From CADEDH01 sp965262175 (GTDB taxonomy: Bacteria; Actinomycetota; Acidimicrobiia; Acidimicrobiales; SZUA-35): a DNA stretch of 64,000 nucleotides. The stretch lies in NCBI GenBank assembly GCA_965262175.1, contig CBDHES010000028.1, positions 124,001 to 188,000 on the forward strand, written 5' to 3'. Position 1 is the first letter of the stretch. Every line of letters begins with the position of its first letter. A model generated the notes under the pieces. That model searched no databases. It saw only the letters and a list, made by a program, of their open reading frames with translations, and had not been told where the DNA came from. Positions 1-6,554 of this stretch are shown here, in pieces. A program made the translations under genes and the position numbers.

Positions 1-188
1 CGGTCGTCTTCCTGTTCCTCCCGGCCGAGACCTCGGCCGGGATGCTTCCCGCCATCCTCGACGGCCTGGCCCCGGGAGGCCGGGTTGTCGCCCACGAGCA
101 GGACGACGTCGCCTGGCCGGTGGCGCCCGACGCGAGCCGGCTCGTCATCGCCGGCGGGTTCACCACCGCCCACCTGTGGCAGCGGTGA
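1..188 (+). CDS. C-terminal end of a class I SAM-dependent methyltransferase (partial)
   Basis: The reading frame is open from the left window edge (first full codon at position 3) to TGA at 186-188, giving the last 61 residues of a protein whose start lies outside the window. The visible part has the pattern of the late strands of a Rossmann-fold methyltransferase: a hydrophobic strand (VVFLFLP), a helix with LDGLAPGGRVV, and a closing strand near ITAHLW-like residues. The LAPGGRVV turn is the feature typical of class I methyltransferases. The SAM-binding glycine motif is not in the window, so substrate and exact family cannot be given. It converges on dapD with only 12 bases between stop codons. 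Confidence 0.5.
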   Translation, partial: VVFLFLPAETSAGMLPAILDGLAPGGRVVAHEQDDVAWPVAPDASRLVIAGGFTTAHLWQR

Positions 189-200
189 CCGGACCGGTCC

Positions 201-1100
201 CTACTGGTTGGCGTGGAGCTCGGTGTTGAGCCCACCCCACGATCCGCCGTCCGAGGGGACGGCCTCGACCGTACCGGTGACGCTGTTGCGGCGGTAGAGG
301 AGGCCGGACTGGCCGCTCAGGTCCCGCCCCCGGACGACCGACCCGTCGGGCATCGAGACCTTGGTGCCGCCGGTCACGTACAACCCGGCCTCGACGATGC
401 AGCGGTCGCCGAGCGAGATCCCGATCCCGGCGTTGGCCCCGATCAGGCAGTGCTCGCCGACCGAGATCACCTCGGTGCCGCCGCCGGACAGCGTGCCCAT
501 GATCGACGCGCTGCCACCGAGATCGGAGTGGGCGCCGACGATGACCCCGGCGCTGATTCGCCCCTCGACCATCGACGGACCGAGGGTGCCGGCGTTGAAG
601 TTGATGAACCCCTCGTGCATGACCGTCGTCCCGTCGGCCAGGTGGGCGCCGAGCCGGACCCGGTCGGCGTCGGCGATCCGGACCCCGTCGGGAATGACGT
701 AGTCGGTCATCCGGGGGAACTTGTCGACCGAGGTGACGTGGAGGTCGTGGCCGTGATCGGCGGCGGCCGCCCGGAGGGCGTCGACCCGGGTCGGGAGGAT
801 CGGTCCGGCGCTGGTCCACGCCACGTTGGTCAGCAGCCCGAAGACCCCGTCGAGGTTGATCCCGTGGGGCGGGTGGACCCGGCGGCTGACGAGGTGGAGT
901 CGGAGGTAGGCCTCGGCGGCGGACGTGGCCGGCTGGTCGGGAGACTCGATCGTCACCGTCACCGACTTCCCGGCGATCATCCCCACCGTCTCGGCCAGGC
1001 AGCTCCGGCGGGGCTCGACCCCGGGCCCGGGGAACCAGGCGTCGAGGGTCTCGCCGGAATCGGCATCGACATAGCTGTGTCCGGTCGCGGTGATTGACAT
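201..1100 (-). CDS. dapD: 2,3,4,5-tetrahydropyridine-2,6-dicarboxylate N-succinyltransferase
   Basis: DapD transfers succinyl from succinyl-CoA to tetrahydrodipicolinate in the succinylase branch of lysine and diaminopimelate synthesis, in the cytosol. The 299-residue product has the actinobacterial DapD layout: an N-terminal alpha/beta domain, then a left-handed beta-helix of hexapeptide repeats (about residues 150-260) with turns such as GAHSDLGGSASIMGTLSGG and VGEHCLIGANAGIGI. Its length and N-terminus resemble the mycobacterial form rather than the shorter proteobacterial one. The methyltransferase at 1153-1797 lies 52 bases upstream on the same strand and may share its transcript. No clear Shine-Dalgarno precedes the ATG at 1100. 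No other dap genes are in the window. Confidence 0.93.
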   Translation of the reverse strand: MSITATGHSYVDADSGETLDAWFPGPGVEPRRSCLAETVGMIAGKSVTVTIESPDQPATSAAEAYLRLHLVSRRVHPPHGINLDGVFGLLTNVAWTSAGPILPTRVDALRAAAADHGHDLHVTSVDKFPRMTDYVIPDGVRIADADRVRLGAHLADGTTVMHEGFINFNAGTLGPSMVEGRISAGVIVGAHSDLGGSASIMGTLSGGGTEVISVGEHCLIGANAGIGISLGDRCIVEAGLYVTGGTKVSMPDGSVVRGRDLSGQSGLLYRRNSVTGTVEAVPSDGGSWGGLNTELHANQ

Positions 1101-1152
1101 GGCCGCCAGTCTGTCAGCCCGGGCGGGCCAACCGGTCGAGGATTTCGACTGC

Positions 1153-1797
1153 TCAGCCCGGAGCGGCGCCGCTACGGAGGAGGACCAGCATCGCCGGGAT
1201 GTCGTCGAGCCCGTCCCGCCCCGGCAGGTAGGAATGGGGACCGGAGATCTCGACGGCCGAGCAGACCTCGGCGGCGGCCAGCTCGCCGATCACCCGTTCG
1301 TCGTCGCGTTCGAGGTACACGTCCCGTCGCTGGGAGAAGGCGATCGGCCCACCGGGCCGAACCACCCGGCAGAACTCGGTGACGATTCGGGCCGTGTCGG
1401 GGAGGTAGGTCATCACCCCGGCGCACACGAGGCCGGCGATGGCCCCGTCGTCGAAGGGGATCGGTGCCGTCTGCAGGTCGGCCTGCTCGAGCACCGCGTA
1501 GTGGCCGGTGGCCTTCGCCACCTCCAACGAGCGGGGCGACAGGTCGATGCCGGCGACCGACTCGAACCCGGCCGTTCGGAGCTCCCGCCCGACCAGCCCC
1601 GTCCCGCACCCCACGTCGAGGATCATGCCGGGACCGGGCCGAGACGCAGCCAACGCCTCGACCACCCGAGCCGGCATCTCGTACCCCCAATCCGCCAGAT
1701 CACCGTCGTAGGACTCGGCCCACGTGTCGTAGACCCCGGCCACCGTGCCGGGGTCGGTGTCGGCACGCTGCAGCCACCGTGTCAGATCGTCGCTCAT
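1153..1797 (-). CDS. class I SAM-dependent methyltransferase
   Basis: The 214-residue protein has the full class I methyltransferase signature. The glycine-rich SAM loop (DVGCGTG) sits near residue 60, the acidic residue after strand 2 is in GIDLSP, and post-motif III is VVRPGGPIAFS. A central GVMTYLPD segment and the overall layout resemble the Williams-Beuren (WBSCR27-like) methyltransferases; the substrate is unknown. A TAGGTT box at 1804-1809 (minus strand) ends 6 nt before the ATG, and there is no Shine-Dalgarno, so the message is probably leaderless. It lies upstream of dapD on the same strand but has no obvious link to lysine synthesis. It is divergent from the DUF1801 gene. Confidence 0.8.
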   Translation of the reverse strand: MSDDLTRWLQRADTDPGTVAGVYDTWAESYDGDLADWGYEMPARVVEALAASRPGPGMILDVGCGTGLVGRELRTAGFESVAGIDLSPRSLEVAKATGHYAVLEQADLQTAPIPFDDGAIAGLVCAGVMTYLPDTARIVTEFCRVVRPGGPIAFSQRRDVYLERDDERVIGELAAAEVCSAVEISGPHSYLPGRDGLDDIPAMLVLLRSGAAPG

Positions 1798-1803
1798 CGC
1801 CCG

Positions 1804-1809
1804 AACCTA
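1804..1809 (-). promoter_or_regulatory. -10 box TAGGTT for a leaderless transcript
   Basis: TAGGTT reads on the minus strand and ends 6 nt before the ATG of the methyltransferase at 1797. There is no ribosome binding site in between. This is the spacing expected when transcription starts at the A of the start codon. Confidence 0.5.
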
Positions 1810-1860
1810 GCAACGACGCTCACGCGGACCGGCCCCCGACCGCGGTGCGAGACTGTCGGC

Positions 1861-2214
1861 ATGAGCGTCACCGAAGTCGACGAGTACCTGGCCGCCCTCG
1901 ACGAGTCGAAGCGGGCGACCCTGGAAGCGGTACGGCGGGCGATCCTCGCCGTCGTGCCCGATGCCGAGCAGGGCCTCTCCTACGGCGTGCCGGTCTTCCG
2001 GGTCGGGGGCAAGAACATCGCCGGCCTGTCGGCGGCCAAGAACCACGTGAGCTACCTGCCGCACAGCGGCACCGTCCTCGGTGACATGGCCGCCGAGGAC
2101 CTCGATGGCTTCACCGCCTCGAAGGGGGCGTTGAAGATGCCGGTCGACACGCCGCTGCCCGAGCACCTGGTGGCCAAGCTGATCGCCGCCCGTCGAACGG
2201 AGGCCGGCGTCTGA
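1861..2214 (+). CDS. DUF1801 (YdhG-like) protein
   Basis: This 117-residue protein starts at ATG 1861. The conserved features are an N-terminal helix (VDEYLAALDESKRATLEAVRRAI), then LSYGVPVFRVGGK and the NHVSYLPHSG stretch, ending with a KGALKMPVDTPLP segment. This pattern is typical of the DUF1801 family (YdhG/Fra-like, proposed iron-chaperone fold). Members are small soluble proteins often found beside stress regulators; their biochemical role is not settled. The reading frame is open further upstream, but that extension is low-complexity and runs across the divergent methyltransferase, so the start next to the intergenic region is preferred. The ArsR-AHSA1 pair follows on the same strand. 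Confidence 0.75.
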   Translation: MSVTEVDEYLAALDESKRATLEAVRRAILAVVPDAEQGLSYGVPVFRVGGKNIAGLSAAKNHVSYLPHSGTVLGDMAAEDLDGFTASKGALKMPVDTPLPEHLVAKLIAARRTEAGV

Positions 2215-2289
2215 TCGAGCCCGGACCGGCCACCGACCGGATTGGCGCGGCCGAGATCGGGCGACGCATCGCCGACCTCCACCGCTAAC

Positions 2290-2309
2290 CTACAACCGAA
2301 TGGTTGTAG
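2290..2309. promoter_or_regulatory. perfect palindrome over the arsR start codon (probable autoregulatory operator)
   Basis: Two 8-bp arms, CTACAACC (2290-2297) and GGTTGTAG (2302-2309), are perfect inverted repeats separated by 4 bases. The ATG of the ArsR gene (2300-2302) lies in the spacer and right arm. A TAACCT box (2286-2291) overlaps the left arm and ends 8 nt before the ATG, so the site would cover the -10 region and the transcription start. This is the expected arrangement for repression by an ArsR dimer. Confidence 0.75.
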
Positions 2310-2653
2310 ATCACCTCGATGGGGACGACCGGGTCGACCTGGTCTTCCGGGCCCTCGCCGATCGGACCCGGCGCGACATCGTCCGTCGCGCCATGACGGG
2401 CACCCAGTCGGTGTCGGCCCTCGCCCGCCAGTACCCGATCTCCACCACCGCCATCCAGAAGCACGTGGCGGTGTTGGAGCGGGCCGAGCTGGTCACGAGG
2501 ACTCGCCACGGCCGCGAGCAACTGGTCCAGACCAGGATCGACACCATCACCAAGGCCCGGCATCTGCTCGACGAGCTCGAGACCCTGTGGCGGGACCGGA
2601 TCGACCGTATCGGCGACGTCCTCGCCGACCCTGATGAAGGAGAGACCCCATGA
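2300..2653 (+). CDS. ArsR/SmtB-family winged-helix repressor
   Basis: The 117-residue protein is a winged-helix regulator of the ArsR type. It opens with DLVFRALADRTRRDIV, continues with a recognition region (SVSALARQYPISTTAIQKHVAVLERAELV) and ends with a wing and a C-terminal dimer helix (HLLDELETLWRDRIDRIGD). No metal-binding cysteine motif (CxC) is visible, so it is probably not a metal sensor. ArsR proteins of this kind are commonly paired with SRPBCC/AHSA1 genes, and here the stop overlaps the next start (ATGA), so the two are translationally coupled. The palindrome at 2290-2309 covers its start codon and probably mediates autoregulation. The start appears leaderless. Confidence 0.88.
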   Translation: MVVDHLDGDDRVDLVFRALADRTRRDIVRRAMTGTQSVSALARQYPISTTAIQKHVAVLERAELVTRTRHGREQLVQTRIDTITKARHLLDELETLWRDRIDRIGDVLADPDEGETP

Positions 2654-3150
2654 CCGTGCTCAGCGTCGAGAAGGACCCGGCGGCCCTCACCATGACGATC
2701 ACCTCGCGATTCGCCGCCCCGATCGAGCGGGTCTGGCAGGTATGGGCCGACCCCCGCCAGCTCGAGCGGTGGTGGGGGCCGCCGTCCCACCCGGCGACGG
2801 TCGTCGACCACGACCTGACCCCGGGGGGACGGGTGTCCTACTTCATGACCGGGCCCGACGGCGAGACGTACCCGGGCTGGTGGCGGGTGATCGCCGTCGA
2901 GCCGCCCCACCGGCTCGAACTGGAGGACGGCTTCGCCGACGACGACGGCGAGCCCGACGCCGACATGCCGACCTCGATCACCGAGGTCGCGTTGACCGCC
3001 ACCGACGCCGGGACGACGACCATGACGATGGTGTCGCGGTTCCCGTCGATCGAAGCGATGGAGCAGACGCTGGCGATGGGGGCCGAAGACGGCCTCAAGC
3101 TGGCGCTCGGTCAAATCGACGACGTCGTCGCCGACGGTCAGTCCTCCTGA
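2650..3150 (+). CDS. SRPBCC / AHSA1-like ligand-binding protein
   Basis: This 166-residue protein belongs to the START/Bet v1-like SRPBCC superfamily, AHSA1 branch. The family pattern is visible: a first strand and helix (ITSRFAAPIERVWQVWADP), the WWGPPSHPATVV segment, a GGRVSYFMTGPDG strand, then EPPHRLELEDGF and a C-terminal helix (MEQTLAMGAEDGLKLAL). Such proteins have a deep hydrophobic cavity and are usually encoded with an ArsR repressor, as here; the ligand is unknown. Translation is coupled to arsR through the ATGA overlap, and GGAGAG lies 6-9 nt upstream. The last 13 bases overlap the convergent ASCH-domain gene. Confidence 0.87.
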   Translation: MTVLSVEKDPAALTMTITSRFAAPIERVWQVWADPRQLERWWGPPSHPATVVDHDLTPGGRVSYFMTGPDGETYPGWWRVIAVEPPHRLELEDGFADDDGEPDADMPTSITEVALTATDAGTTTMTMVSRFPSIEAMEQTLAMGAEDGLKLALGQIDDVVADGQSS

Positions 3151-3623
3151 TAGCGGACCACGAACCGCTCGAACGCCACCGGGATCTCGGGGTGGAACGC
3201 CAGGCCGAGCCGGGCAAAGGCCCGACGGAAGTAGTCGGTGTGGGCCCGGAGCCAGAAGTCCCGACTCCGGTCGCCCTCGCCTTCGTCCCAGGCGAAGCGG
3301 TCGTCGACCGACGACAGCGGACCGACCCGGACCTCGGTCGTCTCCAGGAGCGCTCGGGGCCGTAGCGACCCATCGACGACGATCGACAGGTCGCCGGCCG
3401 CCGGGATCGGCTCACCCTCGGCCTCGTACTCGGCGACCGATCCGGCGGTGGCCCGCTTGGGGCCGGCCAGCACCAGCTCGATCAGCTCGTCGGCCAGGGC
3501 CACCGAGTCCCCGAAGTACCAGGCCGGCGGCGTCGGCGGGGATCCCTCCACCGCCGACGCGGCCCGGCACCGGGCCCAGAACTCGGCCACCGCGACCGGA
3601 TCGGGTACGCCGAGGTCACCCAT
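3138..3623 (-). CDS. ASCH-domain protein
   Basis: The 161-residue product matches ASCH-domain proteins of the about 150-residue class: an N-terminal helix with WARCRAA, a central FGDSVALADELIELVLAGPKRATAGS segment carrying the GxKxxT-like signature (GPKRATAG), then AGDLSIVVDGSLRPRALLETTEV and a C-terminal region ending in FERFVV. ASCH is a PUA-like beta-barrel fold thought to bind RNA or nucleotides. It follows rtcB directly: the rtcB stop and this start share a base (TGATG at 3621-3625), so the two are probably co-translated, which fits a role around RNA. That functional link is an inference. Its stop overlaps the convergent AHSA1-like gene by 13 bp. Confidence 0.85.
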   Translation of the reverse strand: MGDLGVPDPVAVAEFWARCRAASAVEGSPPTPPAWYFGDSVALADELIELVLAGPKRATAGSVAEYEAEGEPIPAAGDLSIVVDGSLRPRALLETTEVRVGPLSSVDDRFAWDEGEGDRSRDFWLRAHTDYFRRAFARLGLAFHPEIPVAFERFVVRYQED

Positions 3624-4879
3624 CACTGCCCCTTGTAGTTGAGGATCGTCTCCAGGCGATGCTCGACGGCCACCAGGTCTCGCTGGTTGCCCATCACCTC
3701 GCTGAGCTCCTTGTAGGCGGCCGGATGCTCGTCGAGCAAGGCCTCGGCGTCGTCGTTCCAGACGATGCCGGTCATCGCCTCGTCGAGCGAGGTGGCGCTG
3801 AGCCCACGACGGGCGGCCCGGCGGGACAATCGCCGCCCGGCACCGTGGGATGCCGAGCGGTACGACCGGGCCGAACCTCGACCCGACACGATGAACGAGC
3901 CGGTCGCCATCGAGCCGGGGATCACTCCGAGGCGACCCTGCGAGGCGTCGATCGCGCCCTTCCGGGTCACCCAGAGCGATCGACCGTGGTGCTCCTCGAG
4001 CGCCGCGTAGTTGTGATGACACTGGATCCGGTCCCCGTCGGCGACGAAGCCCGTCTCCCCGGTGACCCCAGCCAGCACCCCGAGCACCGCATCCATCATC
4101 TGGGCCCGATTCTCCAGGGCGTAGTCCTGAGCCCACAGCATCCCGGCGATGTAGGCGTCGAACGCCGGGGTCCCCTGGACGACGTAGGCGAGGTCGGGGT
4201 CCTCGAGCGGTTCGGTCAGGACCCGGTGGAGGTCCCGCTTGGCCCGGCCGATGTGCTCCTGGGCGAACAGGTTGCCGGGGCCCCGAGAGCCGGAGTGGAG
4301 CACCACCCAGACCCGATCGGCCTCGTCGACCGTCAGCTCGACGAAGTGGTTCCCACCGCCGAGCGTGCCGAACTGGGCGGCGATCCGGGCCGGGGTGAAC
4401 CGCTTGTTCTCGACCGGCGGCCGGGACTCCACCAACCGATCGAGGGCGGCCGAGCGGACCGGGCGGGCATGGGAACCGGCCCCCTGACGACCCTTCCGGG
4501 GCTGGCCCGACGGGACGGCGGCGGCGATCCCGGCATGGATCTCGACCAACGAGCCATCGAGCCGATCGCGATCGAAAACCGTTCGCTGGGCGACCATGCC
4601 GCAGCCGATGTCGACCCCGACCGCGGCGGGGATGATCGCCCCCTCGGTCGCCACCACCGACCCGACCGTCGCCCCCATGCCCAGATGGGCGTCGGCCATG
4701 AGGGCCAGGGGCTGGTGGACGATCCCGAGCGAGGCCGTGCGGTGCGCCTGGGCCATCGTCTGGGCGTCGAGATCGGTGGCCCACGACAGGACCTTGCCAT
4801 CGGAGATCGGCGTCCGCGGGGAGATCGGACTCGGGTTGGGATCGGGGTTGGGCGTCGGGTCGGGGTTGAGCTGGGTCAT
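3623..4879 (-). CDS. rtcB: RNA ligase RtcB (3'-phosphate/5'-hydroxyl)
   Basis: RtcB joins RNA 2',3'-cyclic phosphate or 3'-phosphate ends to 5'-hydroxyl ends using GTP and manganese, in RNA repair and tRNA splicing. All landmark motifs are present in order in the 418-residue product: DAHLGMGATVGSV, VDIGCGM (metal-binding cysteine), GTLGGGNHF, HSGSRGPG, HHNYA, TRKGAI, IPGSMATGSF and SHGAGR, which holds the histidine that is guanylylated. I place the start at the ATG at 4879 because GGAGGTGA lies just upstream; a start 11 codons earlier lacks this. The first about 25 residues are an unusual Pro/Asn/Asp repeat-like stretch before the conserved fold. It is coupled to the downstream ASCH gene. Confidence 0.95.
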   Translation of the reverse strand: MTQLNPDPTPNPDPNPSPISPRTPISDGKVLSWATDLDAQTMAQAHRTASLGIVHQPLALMADAHLGMGATVGSVVATEGAIIPAAVGVDIGCGMVAQRTVFDRDRLDGSLVEIHAGIAAAVPSGQPRKGRQGAGSHARPVRSAALDRLVESRPPVENKRFTPARIAAQFGTLGGGNHFVELTVDEADRVWVVLHSGSRGPGNLFAQEHIGRAKRDLHRVLTEPLEDPDLAYVVQGTPAFDAYIAGMLWAQDYALENRAQMMDAVLGVLAGVTGETGFVADGDRIQCHHNYAALEEHHGRSLWVTRKGAIDASQGRLGVIPGSMATGSFIVSGRGSARSYRSASHGAGRRLSRRAARRGLSATSLDEAMTGIVWNDDAEALLDEHPAAYKELSEVMGNQRDLVAVEHRLETILNYKGQ

Positions 4880-4978
4880 CGGGTCACCTCCCGGGCGATC
4901 GTCCCCGGCCACCCGACCGGGGAGGTGCCAGTGAAGCCCATCACCTCCCCCGATGTCGGGGAGTTTCGGTCGATGGAA

Positions 4979-6397
4979 CTACACGCAGGCCCGGACCCGG
5001 ATCCCGGCCCGCCCAGCGATCGTCGTCTCCGTCGCCGTGCGTTGGGTCGGCGACCGCTCGGCCCAGGCCGTGGCGGCATCGACGATCTCGGCGGTCTCGA
5101 CGGCATCGTCGCCGACCAGATCGACGAGGATGCACTGCTGACCGTCGAGGGTGAAGGTCGTGTACCGGTCGCCGCCCCACCCGTCGGCCGCCAGGCGGCC
5201 CAGCCACTGTTGGATCATCAGCTCCCCGAGGCGGCCATCATCGACGACCGGCCCCTCGGCGGCCGGGAGCGGGATCGGGATCTCGGCCTCGACGCTCCGG
5301 TCGACGTCGGGGTGGAGGATCTCCTCGCTGGACGTCGGCGGGTCGATCAGGGCGGCGTCGACCGCGGCCTCGCCGCCCTCGGCCACGATCTCATCGACGT
5401 ACACCTCGCCGTCGAAGTACGGAGACGACTGGATGGTCTGGAGGGCTGGAGGGATGGCCAGGAGCCGGTCGATGTCCTCTTCGGACAGCGCCGTCCTCTC
5501 CTGCTCGGCGAGGAGCGCCTGGTCGGACGGCGAGAGCTGGGACCGCCACAGGTTCTCCACCCGAGAGGCGTTCCCCTCGATGACCGCCGAGAACCCGTAG
5601 TCGGCCTCGGCGTCGGGCCCGCCCCGATCGAGATCGAACCACTGGTCGTCGAAGGCGTGGACCAACTCGTGCACCAGGACCAGCTGGGCGTAGAGGCTCA
5701 GATCGTTGCCCCGAACCACGGTCTGACCGGTACTGGGGTCGTAGAACCCGACCACGCCGGCCTCCAGGGCACCACGCTCGACCTCGACCAACGACACGTC
5801 GGGGCCGATGAGACCCAACGCGGTCAGCGTCGCATCGTCGGCTTCGATGGCGTCGACGTAGAGGTCGAAGTCCGACAGAAGGGCCCGATCGAACTCGGCG
5901 TCGGGCAGCAACTCGACCTCGGGGAAGGTCTGGAACGGGCGACCCCGAACCTGCTGGACGAACTCGGCGGCGTCGCAGATCACCGGGTCGACCCCGTCCG
6001 GGCACGGGAGGGTCTCGACGTCGCTTCCCGAACCGTCGCCGAACCGGTCGAGAAGTCCCTCCTCGGGCTCGTCGAGGCCGCCACCAGGGGCGTCGTCGGG
6101 GTCGGACGGCTCGCCGGGGTCGGTCGACGGAGGCGGGGCGGTCGTGGTGGTCGTGGAGGTGGCCGAGGGAGGCAGGTCGCCGAAGGTGCTGTCACCCCGG
6201 TCGTCGGCCGACTCCCCATCCCCGCCCCCTGAACCACCGGGAAGCGTGGAAGGGACCTGAGAGGCCTCAACGGACTCGGTTGTTGTGATCAACCCACCCA
6301 AAGTCAGAAGACCAGCGACTACGATCACAGCACCGAATACCGCGGACACACCGAGGATGAGACTCTCCGGAATCCGTCTCGTCTGTCCGTTCCTCAA
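4979..6397 (-). CDS. membrane-anchored zinc metallopeptidase (HExxH) with Ser/Thr/Pro-rich linker
   Basis: The 472-residue protein starts with a charged N-terminus and one transmembrane segment (about residues 14-36). A long linker rich in Gly, Ser, Thr, Asp and Pro follows (to about 125), so the bulk is predicted to be extracellular. Two cysteines (CPDG, ICDA) open the folded domain, and a zinc-metallopeptidase motif HELVHAFDDQ lies near residue 242; a downstream Glu in AVIEGNASRVE could be the third ligand. The fold looks like anchored peptidases common in Actinobacteria, but I cannot name a family. The start codon is TTG at 6397 and is uncertain. It is divergent from the OtsB-trehalase fusion. 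Confidence 0.65.
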   Translation of the reverse strand: MRNGQTRRIPESLILGVSAVFGAVIVVAGLLTLGGLITTTESVEASQVPSTLPGGSGGGDGESADDRGDSTFGDLPPSATSTTTTTAPPPSTDPGEPSDPDDAPGGGLDEPEEGLLDRFGDGSGSDVETLPCPDGVDPVICDAAEFVQQVRGRPFQTFPEVELLPDAEFDRALLSDFDLYVDAIEADDATLTALGLIGPDVSLVEVERGALEAGVVGFYDPSTGQTVVRGNDLSLYAQLVLVHELVHAFDDQWFDLDRGGPDAEADYGFSAVIEGNASRVENLWRSQLSPSDQALLAEQERTALSEEDIDRLLAIPPALQTIQSSPYFDGEVYVDEIVAEGGEAAVDAALIDPPTSSEEILHPDVDRSVEAEIPIPLPAAEGPVVDDGRLGELMIQQWLGRLAADGWGGDRYTTFTLDGQQCILVDLVGDDAVETAEIVDAATAWAERSPTQRTATETTIAGRAGIRVRACV

Positions 6398-6554
6398 CCC
6401 TCAGCCCCGCTTCAAGGTCCTGGACGGCATCGACGGTGCGTCGCTACCGATGTGAGCTCTCACCCCACCAATGTAGGAGCAGATCGGTACCGCTGAGGAT
6501 GCACCCCATCGGTAGGCGCCCGGCACCAGGGATCGGGCGGTGGAGAAACGCCTC

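Noticed and set aside
3659..6232. A long + strand open frame antisense to rtcB and the metallopeptidase
   Set aside because: No domain, and both opposite-strand genes have clear active-site motifs in the other frame.
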